Counted from the first letter of the stretch, positions 25,642 to 35,097 are shown. The stretch is DNA of 64,000 nucleotides from CAVVSD01 sp963757125 (GCA_963757125.1 CAVWQP010000009.1:248001-312000), one strand, 5' to 3'. Program-made: numbers and translations. Notes: a model not told the origin generated them from the sequence alone.

Positions 25642-26598
25642 TCACGCGAGGGGCACGTGGGCCTCGATGAGGCTGCGGTGCCAATCGATCTGCGCCTTCA
25701 GGCCCTCCTGGATGCTCCACTTCGGGGCGTAGCCCAGGTCCCGCTCGGCCCTACCGATGTCGGCGGCCGTGTCGCGGGCGTCACCGCGTTGGGTCGGCAT
25801 CCGGCGCACCCGCAGATCGCCGACCTCCTCGCGGACGATGTCGAGCGCCTCGATCATCCCGATCCGGCTGCCGCCGCCGATGTTGTACGTCTCACCCGCG
25901 ACGCCGCGCTCGGAGGCCAGGATCGACGCGTCCACCACATCGTTGACGAACGTGAAGTCACGCGTCTGCCGGCCGTCGCCGAACAGCACGAACTCGCGTG
26001 AGTGCAGCCCGGCCTCCGTGGCCCGGTTGAACGCCATGTCCGGCCGCTGGCGCGGGCCGTAGACGCTGAAGTACCGCAGCGCGACGGTCGGCAGGCCGTA
26101 GTTGCGGTAGTACAGGTAGAGGAGGTTCTCGCCCAGCGCCTTCGTTGCGCCGTAGGGCGACACCGGCCGGAGGATCTGATCCTCGCTGGTCGGGTAGCTC
26201 TCGGCGTCGCCGTAGACCGACGATGACGACGCGAACACGAAGCGGTGCAGGTCGACGTTGCGTGCGGCCTCCAGCAGCCGCTGGAGCACCGTCACGTTGA
26301 GCTGCGTGTACGTGTCGAAGCTCTGCCCCCAGCTGGCACGCACCCCCGCCTGCGCTGCCAGGTGGAACACGACGTCGGTGCCCAGCAGGAGCGACGAGAG
26401 GTCGACGTCGAGGATGTCCTGCTCGAGCAGCTCGCAGCGCGGGTGATGCCGGAAGTGCTCGGCGTTGCGCACCTTCGCCGTCGGCGAGTAGTAGGTCGTC
26501 AGCGAGTCGATCGCGACGACCTCCCAGCCTCGATCCAGGCACGCCTCGGTCAGGTGCGAGCCGATGAAGCCCGCGGCTCCGGTGATGAGTGCCTTCAT
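25642..26598 (-). CDS. NAD-dependent nucleotide-sugar epimerase/dehydratase
   Basis: This 318-residue extended short-chain dehydrogenase has the NAD-binding ITGAAGFIGSHLTEA at the N-terminus, the catalytic Ser in FASSSSVYGDAESYP and the YxxxK pair in SPYGATKALGENLL. The RYFSVYGPRQRPDMAF stretch is typical of UDP-glucose or UDP-glucuronate 4-epimerases. It would supply an activated sugar for the surrounding glycosyltransferases. The ATG at 26598 follows the stop of the methyltransferase gene by overlap (ATGA), so flippase, methyltransferase and epimerase form one leftward operon. Confidence 0.87.
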   Translation of the reverse strand: MKALITGAAGFIGSHLTEACLDRGWEVVAIDSLTTYYSPTAKVRNAEHFRHHPRCELLEQDILDVDLSSLLLGTDVVFHLAAQAGVRASWGQSFDTYTQLNVTVLQRLLEAARNVDLHRFVFASSSSVYGDAESYPTSEDQILRPVSPYGATKALGENLLYLYYRNYGLPTVALRYFSVYGPRQRPDMAFNRATEAGLHSREFVLFGDGRQTRDFTFVNDVVDASILASERGVAGETYNIGGGSRIGMIEALDIVREEVGDLRVRRMPTQRGDARDTAADIGRAERDLGYAPKWSIQEGLKAQIDWHRSLIEAHVPLA

Positions 26599-27650
26599 GT
26601 CGTCACGCTCCCGTCGACCGCCACCGTCGGCCGTCCAGCCGCTCGGGTCACCGTGTGGTCCCATCGCCATGTCTCCGGCGCGGTGAGGTCCGCCGCCTGC
26701 AGCCGCAGGGACAGGACGTCACCGGGTTCGACCGTCTCGCGCTCGACGCGCAGCACCGGGTTGGGCCAGTGGAAGGCGCGTCCCGGCTCGCCGGGTGCGC
26801 TCGTGAGCCACAGCTCGTCGTCGAACCCGGCCCTGAAGTACACGCAGAACCCGTGCAGGACCCCCGCCTCGCGCACCTCCGCCGAGTAGTGCGCCTCGGT
26901 CGGGAGGCGGTCGTCGGTGGCGGTGTGGAGGTCGACCGTGACGAGGGGCTGCGGGTCGGCCAGCACCGTCTGCACCGGGAGCGGGTTGTAGACGCGGTAG
27001 ACGTAGTCGTCGGGGTGCTCCTCCGCGAAGGGCCTCAGCGCGGAGAACGAGACGCCGTGCAGCGTCTGCTCCCACGCGAACGGCGCGTAGGTGCCGTCGT
27101 CGGTCGCCTGGAACGGCATCAGCCACAGCTCGAGCCTGTTGGGGAGGATCCGCCCGCCCTCCTTGAGGAGGCGGTCACGCAGGTCCACGAGGTTGGCGAC
27201 GGCGTTCTCGTTGAAGAGCGCCGCGCCGATCTGCTCGTGAACGATCACGTCGACCTTCCCCGGCAGCTCCAGCGCCTGGCTGTTCACGCGGTGGAACTCG
27301 ATGTTCGTCAGCCGGTTGGCGGCCGCGACCTGCTGCGCGGCGGCGATGATCGGCCCGTACTCGACCGCGTGCACGCGGGAGGCGCCGGCCTTCGCCGCGA
27401 AGCAGGCCAGGACGCCGCTGCCGGTTCCCAGGTCGATGACCTCGTCGCCGTCGTCGACGTACCGGTTGATGGCGTCGAAGTACGTATCGACGCGCGGGCG
27501 GTCCGCGAGCATGTCGTCGTGCTTCGTCAGGTCGGCGAAGTAGTGGAGGTTGTGCAGCTGGTTCCACACCGCTCGCACATGACGGTTCTGCCGCAGCTTG
27601 AGCAGGACGCGGCCGAGGACCCGGCCCGCGCGCCCCCCGAGGTCGTTCAC
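26595..27650 (-). CDS. PRMT-like class I SAM methyltransferase
   Basis: This 351-residue protein resembles protein arginine methyltransferases. HYFADLTKHDDMLADRPR precedes the SAM motif EVIDLGTGSGVLACFAAKAGA, HAVEYGPI follows with the acidic ribose ligand, and VHEQIGAALFNENAV resembles the PRMT double-Glu loop. A beta-rich C-terminal half (about 190-351) follows, as in PRMTs. The GTG start has a good ribosome site (AGGGAG, 7 bp upstream) and overlaps the flippase stop. In a polysaccharide operon the target could be a sugar, a lipid carrier or a protein, so arginine specificity should not be assumed. Confidence 0.75.
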   Translation of the reverse strand: MNDLGGRAGRVLGRVLLKLRQNRHVRAVWNQLHNLHYFADLTKHDDMLADRPRVDTYFDAINRYVDDGDEVIDLGTGSGVLACFAAKAGASRVHAVEYGPIIAAAQQVAAANRLTNIEFHRVNSQALELPGKVDVIVHEQIGAALFNENAVANLVDLRDRLLKEGGRILPNRLELWLMPFQATDDGTYAPFAWEQTLHGVSFSALRPFAEEHPDDYVYRVYNPLPVQTVLADPQPLVTVDLHTATDDRLPTEAHYSAEVREAGVLHGFCVYFRAGFDDELWLTSAPGEPGRAFHWPNPVLRVERETVEPGDVLSLRLQAADLTAPETWRWDHTVTRAAGRPTVAVDGSVTT

Positions 27651-29251
27651 AACGTCTCCCTTCGCGAAGTCAACCAGGATGTGACCGTCCGGCCGGGGCG
27701 TCCGGCGCGTCGTCGCCGCGGCCGGCCGCCGGCCGCCAGGACCAGGCTCGCCGGTCGCACGACGGCGCCGCGGACGTCGGCGGAGACGGCACTCCATGCC
27801 GTCAGGACACCGAGGTACAGCGCCGTCGCCAGCAGGACGGAGATGAAGGAGGAGGGCGACGCGAGCACCGTGACGACCACGGCGACCACGACCGCGCTCA
27901 GCACGTGGGGCGCGACGCGCGGAACCGGGCGCAGCTCGGGGAGCTCGCGCGCGAGCGCGACGAGGCAGGCGGCGGTCAGCGCGACCTCGGCGGCGAGCGT
28001 GCCGATCGCGGCCCCGCGTGCGCCCAGCGGCGGGATCAGCGCGAGCGTGGCGGCCAGCGCGACGAAGAGGGCCACGCCGTTGACGATCATGAGCTTGCGG
28101 TAGGCGCGGAGCGCGAGCAGCGCGTAGGTCATCGCGGCGCCGACGAAGCTCATCGCGAACACCGCGCCGAGGATCTGCAGGACGGCGACCGACGGCCCGA
28201 AGTCGGGTCCGGCCACGATGCTGATCGCGAGCTGGGCTCCGAAGCACGCGATGAGCGCGACGCCCGCGCCCACGAAGAGCCCGCAGGCGATCAGCATCTC
28301 GAGGACCGAGACGAAGTGCTTGCGATCGTGCGCAGCTGCGTGGGCGAGGACGGGGAACGCCGATGCGACGATGAGCATCACTCCGCCGGCGACGATCTCG
28401 ACGATCCGGAACGCGGCGGCGAAGTAGCCGGCCTGCACCGCCGACTCGAGGAGCGTCATGAGGATCATCGAGATCCGGAAGCAGAGGATCGCGATGGTCG
28501 TCGCGAAGGCGTACGGCAGCGTGAGCCGGAGCAGCCCCCACCAGCCGCGCGTGCTCAGCGAGGGCAGGTGGGGCACCGCGCGGCGGCCGACCGCGGCCAC
28601 GACGACGAGCTGGACCAGCGGCACGACGGCGACGACGGCGAAGAACGGGAGCAGCGGCGCGCCGACGACCACGAGCGCGACGGTGAGGGCGACGGACGCG
28701 AGCTGGCGCAGGACCTGCGCGGTGGTCAGCCAGCCCAGCCGGAGCGTCGCCGACAGCCAGACCGTGTAGGTGCTCGACGCGCTCTCCAGCAGGATCCCCA
28801 GGCATGCCAGGGCCGCGCCCACGAGGAGCGTGGAGGAGTAGCCCGCCGCGCTCATGAGGCCGACGGTCAGCACCCCGGCGACGACCGTGACGCAGAGGCG
28901 CAGGCCGAGGAGGTTGCGCAGCATCGCGTCCCGAGACGCTCCCGCGCGCACGGAGTACTCGCGCACGCCGACGCCGGTCAGCCCTGCGTCGACGAGGCCG
29001 CCCACGACGGCGACGATCGCGAGCACCGCGACGTAGCGGCCCGAGTCGACGACACCGAGGTGCCGGATGACCAGGGGCACGGAGGCAAGACCCGCGAGCA
29101 GGCCCACCATGTAGCCGCCCGCACGCACGACGCCGCCACGGGCGACGAGCTTGCCGGCGACGCTGGGGTCGAGCCGATCCTGCGTCGGCGCGACCCAGGC
29201 CGACTCCGCCAGATGCGTGACCTCGCGGCCCGGAGCGTCGAGGTTCGTCAC
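27647..29251 (-). CDS. Wzx-type polysaccharide flippase (MATE/MOP superfamily)
   Basis: This 534-residue membrane protein has about 12-14 hydrophobic helices in the order expected of lipid-linked oligosaccharide flippases. Examples are GGYMVGLLAGLASVPLVIRHLG at the N-terminus, LVDAGLTGVGVREYSVRAG after the second helix, and PLGARGAAIGTLAAEV late in the chain. It would move undecaprenyl-linked repeat units across the membrane. The start was placed at GTG 29251, about 40 residues before the first helix. Long open sequence upstream has no homology-like character. Its stop overlaps the methyltransferase start. Confidence 0.82.
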   Translation of the reverse strand: MTNLDAPGREVTHLAESAWVAPTQDRLDPSVAGKLVARGGVVRAGGYMVGLLAGLASVPLVIRHLGVVDSGRYVAVLAIVAVVGGLVDAGLTGVGVREYSVRAGASRDAMLRNLLGLRLCVTVVAGVLTVGLMSAAGYSSTLLVGAALACLGILLESASSTYTVWLSATLRLGWLTTAQVLRQLASVALTVALVVVGAPLLPFFAVVAVVPLVQLVVVAAVGRRAVPHLPSLSTRGWWGLLRLTLPYAFATTIAILCFRISMILMTLLESAVQAGYFAAAFRIVEIVAGGVMLIVASAFPVLAHAAAHDRKHFVSVLEMLIACGLFVGAGVALIACFGAQLAISIVAGPDFGPSVAVLQILGAVFAMSFVGAAMTYALLALRAYRKLMIVNGVALFVALAATLALIPPLGARGAAIGTLAAEVALTAACLVALARELPELRPVPRVAPHVLSAVVVAVVVTVLASPSSFISVLLATALYLGVLTAWSAVSADVRGAVVRPASLVLAAGGRPRRRRAGRPGRTVTSWLTSRRETL

Positions 29252-29618
29252 GTCACGAGGGTGCGTGCGATGCCCGATACGCGCCCGCCGCCGCAGGCAC
29301 GGTGGCGAGGCACGAGACATGTCGCAGTTGCAGGCAGATCCGTTGCCATGTCGCCCTTCGGCGGTCAGACGTTTCTCGACGTCCCTCCGCCATCGTTCCT
29401 GATAGAGGAGTGTTGCGACGGTACAGGACGGCGTGCGAGACGAGCAAGGGGGCCGGGCGGCGCGTCGCGACGGCCAACAACCCAGGTCCAATCCTTCCGG
29501 ATGGGTCCTCGCCCCATTCGACTGGAATCCGTACTACCGATCGGGCAGGACTGGACGGGCGATCCCACTCGGTCGTGTGGTTGTCGGGCTGGCGCAGATC
29601 TCATGGGAGGTTCTGCAC

Positions 29619-29647
29619 GTGACTTCAGCCCAACACTTCCCTATAGT
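29619..29647 (+). promoter_or_regulatory. Candidate sigma-70 type promoter for the rightward glycosyltransferase operon
   Basis: GTGACT and TATAGT are separated by 17 bp, close to the consensus TTGACA-17-TATAAT and unusual in such GC-rich DNA. Transcription would start about 29654, leaving a leader of some 85 bases before GTG 29741. The gap 29252-29740 is 489 bp, less GC-rich than its surroundings, and holds no convincing gene; the flippase promoter must also lie in it. Confidence 0.5.
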
Positions 29648-29740
29648 CGCAATTACGGCGCCCGATTGTGGACTAATGGGCTGCCGCATGCCGTTTTCGG
29701 GTCATGAGACCGGAACCCCCTTGGAACGGAGACCAAGCCC

Positions 29741-30598
29741 GTGCATTTCATCGATGCACTCGGGGACCCAGCGATGGAGGCTCCTTCGGAGCCTGTCGTC
29801 ACAATCCCTGTATCCCCCCTCCCGAGCCACCCGCGCTTCGCGAGGATGCCTCTGCAGCACGAAGCAGCGGAGGTCGATCAGCCGACGGTGAGCGTCATCA
29901 TCCCGACGCTCAACGAGGCCGAGAACCTGCCGCACGTCTTCGAGAAGCTCCCCGGCGACCTACACGAGGTCATCGTCGTGGACGGTCGCTCGACCGACGG
30001 CACGGTTGAGGTCGCGCAGCGTCTGCGGCCGGACGTCGTGATCGTCCGCCAGGAAGGTCGCGGCAAGGGCAATGCGTTGAGGGCCGGTTTCGCGGCGGCG
30101 ACAGGCGAGATCATCGTCATGCTCGACGCGGACGGCTCGACCGATGCGTCCGAGCTGCCCCGGTTCGTCGCGGCGCTCATGAACGGCGCCGACTTCGTGA
30201 AGGGTTCGCGTTTCGCCCAGGGTGGGCACAGCGCCGACATCACGCTCAGCCGGAAGATCGGCAACCAGGGCCTCAACCTCCTGGTGAACACGCTCTACGG
30301 CACGAGCTACACCGACCTCTGCTACGGCTACAACGCCTTCTGGGCCCGTTGCCTGCCGTACATCGACATCGACTGCGATGGCTTCGAGGTCGAGACGCTC
30401 ATGAACGTCCGCGTCGCGAAGGCCGGCCTCGTGATCCACGAGGTGCCGAGCTTCGAGCGCGAGCGCGTCTTCGGCGAGAGCAACCTCAGCGCTGTCAGAG
30501 ATGGACTGCGCGTCCTGCGCACCATCGGCCTTGAGCGCGTCGCGCGCTCGCAGCGCGTCCGGCTCAAGGCGAGCATGCACCGGCTGGGCCTCCAGTGA
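29741..30598 (+). CDS. GT2-type glycosyltransferase (dolichol-phosphate sugar synthase-like)
   Basis: This 285-residue GT-A fold transferase has VSVIIPTLNEAENLPHVFEKL, the VVDGRSTDGT motif and the metal-binding DXD in MLDADGSTD. GRGKGNALRAGF is typical of dolichol- or polyprenyl-phosphate sugar synthases. The GNQGLNLLVNTLYGTSYTDLCYG stretch supports that subgroup. There is no C-terminal membrane domain, so it is a short soluble form. About 45 poorly conserved residues precede the domain. The GTG start has an ACGGAG ribosome site. It begins a rightward operon of four genes or fewer, ending at 32503. Confidence 0.83.
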   Translation: MHFIDALGDPAMEAPSEPVVTIPVSPLPSHPRFARMPLQHEAAEVDQPTVSVIIPTLNEAENLPHVFEKLPGDLHEVIVVDGRSTDGTVEVAQRLRPDVVIVRQEGRGKGNALRAGFAAATGEIIVMLDADGSTDASELPRFVAALMNGADFVKGSRFAQGGHSADITLSRKIGNQGLNLLVNTLYGTSYTDLCYGYNAFWARCLPYIDIDCDGFEVETLMNVRVAKAGLVIHEVPSFERERVFGESNLSAVRDGLRVLRTIGLERVARSQRVRLKASMHRLGLQ

Positions 30599-30605
30599 AC
30601 CTCGC

Positions 30606-31742
30606 GTGCGCATCGCCTTCATAACTCCCACGTACGGGGCGCACGGCGGCGGGGCGGGTCGCCTCATCCAGCAGCTCGCCCGGCACATCGAGCGTGGCGG
30701 TGACAGCATCGAGATCGTCCTCCACACGACGCCTGAGACGGCGTTCGCCGAGGAGGCACGCAAGGACGGCATGGTCGTCCGGCCGTTCCGGCCACGGATC
30801 AACGGCGTGGACTACGCGCTGTCGGCGGAGCTCCGTGCGTTCCTGCGGCGTTCCGCGGGGTCGTTCGACCTCATCCACGTGCACGGTTACCGCTCGTTGC
30901 CGGCGCTGCCGACGCTCCGCGGGTCGCATCGCCCGCTCGTGTTCTCGCCCCACTACCACGGCGTGCCGGTGACGCGGCTGCGTCGCGTCGCGCGCCAGCC
31001 CTACCGCCAGCTCGCGCGGCGGGCCATCGCCAGCGCGGACATGGCCGTCTGCGTGTCCGGCGCGGAGGCGTCGGCGCTGCGGACGTCGGTCCCGGAGCTC
31101 AAGCAGCGGATCCGGGTCGTCCCCGCCGGTGCGGACGCTGCGGCGATCCACGCCGCGGAGCCCTATCCCGTGACGAAGACGACGATCGTCTCGATGGGTC
31201 CGATCGAGCACGGCAAGCGCCTCGACCGCGTCATCTCGACCCTGCCGGACCTCGGGCCCGACTACGAGCTCGTGATCGTCGGCTATGGGCCCGAGCGCCG
31301 CCCGCTGGCGATGCACGCCCACGACCTCGGCGTCGCCTCGCAGGTGCGCTTCGTCGGCCCGCTCGACGACCCGGAGCTCTTCCGCTGGCTGCGCAGCGCG
31401 AACGTCGTCGTGTCGATGGCGGAGGAGGCGATGTCCGGAGCGACGCTGCTGGAGGCGGCGTGCGCCGGCGTCCCCGTGGTCGCGTCCGACATCCCGGCGC
31501 ATCTCGAGACCACGAAGCGCCTGCCTGCCGGAGCGGTCAAGCTCGTCTCCTCGCAGGCGTCGCCGCTGGTGGTCGCCGACGAGATCAAGGCCGCGGTCGC
31601 GCGTGGCCCGAGCCAGATGCAGCCTTCGGTCATGACGTGGGAGGAGGCAGCCGCCCTCACGACCGGTCTGTACCGCGAGCTCGTCGCCGGCGAGCGGCCG
31701 GCGGAGACCGTCGAGCCGAGCCACGTCGGTCCGGTCGCATGA
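30606..31742 (+). CDS. GT4-type glycosyltransferase
   Basis: This 378-residue GT-B protein has an N-terminal Gly-rich acceptor motif (TPTYGAHGGGAGRLIQQLA), DLIHVHGYRSLPALP, and the donor-binding VSMGPIEHGKRLDRVI and LVIVGYGPERRPL. The nucleotide-sugar motif is a variant, SMAEEAMSGATLLEAACAGVPVVASD, in which the first Glu of the usual EXXXXXXXE pair is shifted. The GTG start lies 7 bp after the GT2 gene and its TGA overlaps the ATG of the methyltransferase. It is probably a polymer chain-building enzyme. Confidence 0.83.
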   Translation: MRIAFITPTYGAHGGGAGRLIQQLARHIERGGDSIEIVLHTTPETAFAEEARKDGMVVRPFRPRINGVDYALSAELRAFLRRSAGSFDLIHVHGYRSLPALPTLRGSHRPLVFSPHYHGVPVTRLRRVARQPYRQLARRAIASADMAVCVSGAEASALRTSVPELKQRIRVVPAGADAAAIHAAEPYPVTKTTIVSMGPIEHGKRLDRVISTLPDLGPDYELVIVGYGPERRPLAMHAHDLGVASQVRFVGPLDDPELFRWLRSANVVVSMAEEAMSGATLLEAACAGVPVVASDIPAHLETTKRLPAGAVKLVSSQASPLVVADEIKAAVARGPSQMQPSVMTWEEAAALTTGLYRELVAGERPAETVEPSHVGPVA

Positions 31743-32503
31743 CGTCGGTGACCGAGGATCGGCTACAGGAGCCCGGGCGGCTCATCCTGGGCGACTCCAC
31801 CGCGGAGGAGGGCGTCGTCGCCTACCGGCTCGGGCGCATCGCGGACCACGTGACGATCCAGGGCCGCTGGCTGGACTGCGGCTGCGCCGACGGCTACTAC
31901 GCGGCCGGGCTGCTCGAGGCCGGTGCCTCGGAGGTCGTCGGGAGCGACATCGCCGCCGATCGGGTGGAGGAGGCGGCACGGCTGTGGGAGGCGGAGCCGC
32001 GTCTGAGCTTCGTCGCCACCGACCCCTACACGCTGCCGTTCCCCGACGACAGCTTCGACGCGGTCCTGCTCAACGAGGTGATGGAGCACGTCGCCGACCA
32101 GGACGCGACCCTGAGCGAGGTGCGTCGGATCCTGCGCGACGACGGCGTGCTCGTGATCTTCAGTCCGAACCGCTGGTTCCCCTTCGAGGGTCACGGCGTG
32201 CGGATCGGACGGTTGCGCATCGGGATGCCGACGCCCCTGGTGCCGTGGCTGCCGTCGCGGGTCACGGCCTCGTGGCTCAACGCGCGCAACTACTGGCCGC
32301 ACCAGCTCGCCGGCGTCGTCAGCCGCAACGACCTGCACGTGGACGTCGTCGACTTCGCGCTGCCGCTGTTCACGAAGTACCAGTGGATGCCGGAGCGGGT
32401 CGCCACGGCGTACCGCGACGCGCTGCCTCGCCTCGGCCGGTGGCGCGCAGTACGGCGCTTCGGCGTCTCGACGATGGTGGTCGCGAGGAAGCGCCGCGCC
32501 TAG
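31739..32503 (+). CDS. Class I SAM-dependent methyltransferase
   Basis: This 254-residue protein has the Methyltransf_11 pattern: RWLDCGCADGYYAAGLLEAGA (SAM motif I with Cys-Ala in place of the usual Gly run), VGSDIAADRVEEA, and DSFDAVLLNEVMEHVADQD followed by LRDDGVLVIFSPNR. The C-terminal half (NARNYWPHQLAG) resembles methyltransferases acting on sugars or lipid-linked glycans. It is coupled to the preceding GT4 gene (ATGA) and converges with the membrane protein gene at 32500, overlapping by 4 bp. Confidence 0.8.
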   Translation: MTSVTEDRLQEPGRLILGDSTAEEGVVAYRLGRIADHVTIQGRWLDCGCADGYYAAGLLEAGASEVVGSDIAADRVEEAARLWEAEPRLSFVATDPYTLPFPDDSFDAVLLNEVMEHVADQDATLSEVRRILRDDGVLVIFSPNRWFPFEGHGVRIGRLRIGMPTPLVPWLPSRVTASWLNARNYWPHQLAGVVSRNDLHVDVVDFALPLFTKYQWMPERVATAYRDALPRLGRWRAVRRFGVSTMVVARKRRA

Positions 32504-34446
32504 GGCGCGGGAGCGATCTGGAAGACGTCGGCGTCGGGGGTGCGGAGAGCCTCCCTGGCGCGCGGCGCCTTCCGCAGCTCGCGCACGACGCCGTCGAGCG
32601 AGTCCCTGACACCGAAGAGCAGTGAGGCCTGGACCTTCGTGCTCTCGGTGACGACGACCCAGGAGCCGCGCTCAGCCGACAGCTTCAGGATCTCCGAGGT
32701 GATCTCCGACGGCTTCGGCTGGGGCGAGCACTGCGAGGTGGTCAGATTTCCGATGCACGGGTTGAGCCACCCGTCGAGGTCCGGGATGACGAGGTAGTCC
32801 ATCGTCTCGTAGTCCTGATCGCGCCACGGCATGTTGGTCCCGCCGCCGATGATGGTCGAGCCAGGTGCCGCATGGTCGTAGACGTAGTTCACCGCCTGCA
32901 CGTCCCCAGGGCGGAAGTAGTCGAGCCGCTCGTTGCCGTAGCGGGTGATCATGAAGCTCCCGAGCAGGACGCACAGCCCGCAGGCCAACGCGCCGAGCGC
33001 CATCCAGCTGCGCCCCTTGGTAGGGCCGGGGAACGCGAGGCAGGCGATGAAGAACGCGGTCGCCGGGAGCGCGAAGAGGTAGACCCGCAGCAGCATCTCG
33101 CCGCCGTAGGGCTGCAGGACGGGGAGAAGGAACGGCGCCAGTCCGACGGCGATCAGCGCCAGGTTGCACCGCCCGGCGCGCAGGTGGCGGATGAAGCCGA
33201 GGAGGCCGAGCGTCCAGATGCCGGCGCTCGCGAACAGGCGAGCGTGCACGACGAGCATGTGCTCGTCGCTGCCCCGGAGCCGTCCGGTCACCGTCTGGTC
33301 GAAGTTGCCGCCGACCGACCCCACCGATCCGGTGAGGCTGTGGATGTTGCCGGCGAGGTAGGCGGTCGCGATGTACGTGAGCCAGGCCCCGGTGATCAGG
33401 ACCATGACGACGGGGAGGGTCCTCGTCTCGAGCCGGGCGAGCAGCACGAGGCCCGTCACGGTGAGCGCGACCGCGAACGGCGTGAGCTGGTGGCCCGCGA
33501 CGATCGCGATGAAGATCCCGACGGCCAGGAGGAGCAGACCCACGCGTGGAGCCGACGCGGCGGTCGTCGCCGGCGCCTCCTCCACGCTCGCGGCGTCGAC
33601 GCGGACGATCCGACGCAGCAGCCGTGCGATGCGGCTGCGCGCGGCCGTCTCGGACGCGGGCGGTGTGAAGAACCGCAGCAGGATCACCAGGACCGCGAGC
33701 CAGAGGGCGAAGCCGGTGGCCTGCGGCGAGATGTAGTCCTGGCCGACCCAGTTGGCGACGTAGAAGACCCAGACGGCCGTCCAGGACAGGCGCGCGTCGT
33801 CGGTCGCCCAGCGGAAGATCGCCACGAGCGGTGCGAGGAACAGGAGGTTGAACGTCAGTGCGCCCCATGCGCCGAACGCGAGCGGGCTCCCGAACCCCGC
33901 CACCTTCGTGAGCGTCGCACCGAAGGCGAAGAACCCGGGCCAGTTGAAGTAGGCGTCGATGTTGGGATCCACGCCGCGGTGGCGCAGGAGGTAGTCCATG
34001 ACGCCCACGTGCCGGTACACCGTCTCCATGTGCGGGTGCGACTCGACGAGCGTCGTCACGCCGTAGAGCGCGCCGATGAGCACCAGCACGTGCAGCAGCG
34101 GCACGACCCATCCGACCGGCCGCCGCGCAAGCGAGAGGCAGAAGCTGGCGGTCAACAGCGCCAGGAGCACGAGCGCGGAGATCGGCAGGACCGACACGAG
34201 CCCGATGTCGCTCATCTCGTCGAGACGGCCGGGGACCGCCCGCATGAGGACGATCCATGCCCCCGCGAAGAGCAACGGCACGAGTGCGTGCGCGCGCACG
34301 GGCAGGAGCGGCCGCGCGTCGTGCAGCAGCCACGCCACGGGCGAGCGGCCTGTCAGCCGGGGCCTCGTCCGGGTCCGCGTCCCGCTGGGCGCGTACGCGC
34401 TCAGCTCTCGGGTGCCCTGTGGGTCGTGCGCGCTGTGGGCATCCAT
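32500..34446 (-). CDS. Large polytopic membrane protein, probable GT-C-like glycosyltransferase
   Basis: This 648-residue protein has roughly 14 hydrophobic helices starting after a basic, cytosolic N-terminus of about 45 residues. The first external loop carries YRHVGVMDYLLRHRGVDPNIDAYFNWPGF, which resembles the conserved loop of GT-C type transferases and related polymer-processing proteins in actinobacteria. A soluble C-terminal domain (about 530-648) contains NYVYDHAAPGSTIIGGGTNMPWRD. A role in handling lipid-linked sugars at the outer membrane face is likely from context, but no catalytic residue can be assigned. Confidence 0.65.
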   Translation of the reverse strand: MDAHSAHDPQGTRELSAYAPSGTRTRTRPRLTGRSPVAWLLHDARPLLPVRAHALVPLLFAGAWIVLMRAVPGRLDEMSDIGLVSVLPISALVLLALLTASFCLSLARRPVGWVVPLLHVLVLIGALYGVTTLVESHPHMETVYRHVGVMDYLLRHRGVDPNIDAYFNWPGFFAFGATLTKVAGFGSPLAFGAWGALTFNLLFLAPLVAIFRWATDDARLSWTAVWVFYVANWVGQDYISPQATGFALWLAVLVILLRFFTPPASETAARSRIARLLRRIVRVDAASVEEAPATTAASAPRVGLLLLAVGIFIAIVAGHQLTPFAVALTVTGLVLLARLETRTLPVVMVLITGAWLTYIATAYLAGNIHSLTGSVGSVGGNFDQTVTGRLRGSDEHMLVVHARLFASAGIWTLGLLGFIRHLRAGRCNLALIAVGLAPFLLPVLQPYGGEMLLRVYLFALPATAFFIACLAFPGPTKGRSWMALGALACGLCVLLGSFMITRYGNERLDYFRPGDVQAVNYVYDHAAPGSTIIGGGTNMPWRDQDYETMDYLVIPDLDGWLNPCIGNLTTSQCSPQPKPSEITSEILKLSAERGSWVVVTESTKVQASLLFGVRDSLDGVVRELRKAPRAREALRTPDADVFQIAPAP

Positions 34447-34504
34447 GCCGGGAAAGCTCAGGTTACCGGTGGATCGCAGCTGTGGAGCAGGTCTGCCATG
34501 GCCG

Positions 34505-34747
34505 TCAGGGCATGAACGACGCGACGCGGGCACCGATCACGACGACCACGGCCACGACCAGCGGGCCGGCCATCGCCGACAGCGCGCGCCGCCGGGCGTC
34601 GTTGTTCGTGCCGGCACGGGTCGCCTCGAGCTGGAGGAGCAGCGCGATGAGGAGCACGACGGCCACGACGCCGAAGCTGCCCGAGGTCGCAAGCGACGAC
34701 TTGGCTCGTACGGCGTCGAGCACGTTCTCGGGGATGAGCCAGGTCAT
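34505..34747 (-). CDS. Small membrane protein
   Basis: This 80-residue protein has two hydrophobic helices (about 25-43 and 60-78) joined by a loop with QLEATRAGTNNDARRRAL. I do not recognise the family. Its ATG overlaps the stop of the upstream membrane gene (ATGA), so the two are probably made together, perhaps as a complex with the neighbouring polysaccharide machinery. Confidence 0.6.
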   Translation of the reverse strand: MTWLIPENVLDAVRAKSSLATSGSFGVVAVVLLIALLLQLEATRAGTNNDARRRALSAMAGPLVVAVVVVIGARVASFMP

Positions 34748-35097
34748 GACAGACCGGGCCCCGCATGGCGGCTCGGCCGCGAGTCGCGTGCGATCGCGAT
34801 CAGCAGCAGGCCGACGGTGATGACCTCGAGGCACAGCAGCACACGGCCGGGCGTGAACCAGTGGGCGTTGACGAGGACAAGCGCGACGAGCGTGCCCGTC
34901 GCGATGCTGGTCGCGGGCGCGACGGCGAGCTGGACGACCGGCTCGCGCAGCCGCAGCAGCTCGACGACCGCCAGTCCGGGGCACGCCAGCATGAACGCGA
35001 GGGCGAGGATGACGCGGATCGGGGACTGCCAGTCCGCCGCGTACGTGACCGCGCAGCCTGCGGCCACCGCGAGCACGATCGCGCGGCTGGGCGTCAT
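34744..35097 (-). CDS. Membrane protein of unknown function
   Basis: This 117-residue protein has about three hydrophobic helices and is otherwise featureless; IRVILALAFMLACPGLAVVELLRL and SIATGTLVALVLVNAHWFTPG resemble short DUF1616-like membrane segments found in exopolysaccharide loci. The start could also be the ATG at 35118. It diverges from the GT4 gene at 35268; the gap between them is relatively A/T-rich and probably holds both promoters. Confidence 0.58.
   Translation of the reverse strand: MTPSRAIVLAVAAGCAVTYAADWQSPIRVILALAFMLACPGLAVVELLRLREPVVQLAVAPATSIATGTLVALVLVNAHWFTPGRVLLCLEVITVGLLLIAIARDSRPSRHAGPGLS

Noticed and set aside
29252..29740. Small ORFs in the gap before the GT2 gene
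   Set aside because: None has a ribosome site or protein-like composition; the stretch looks like a regulatory region with a promoter at 29619-29647.
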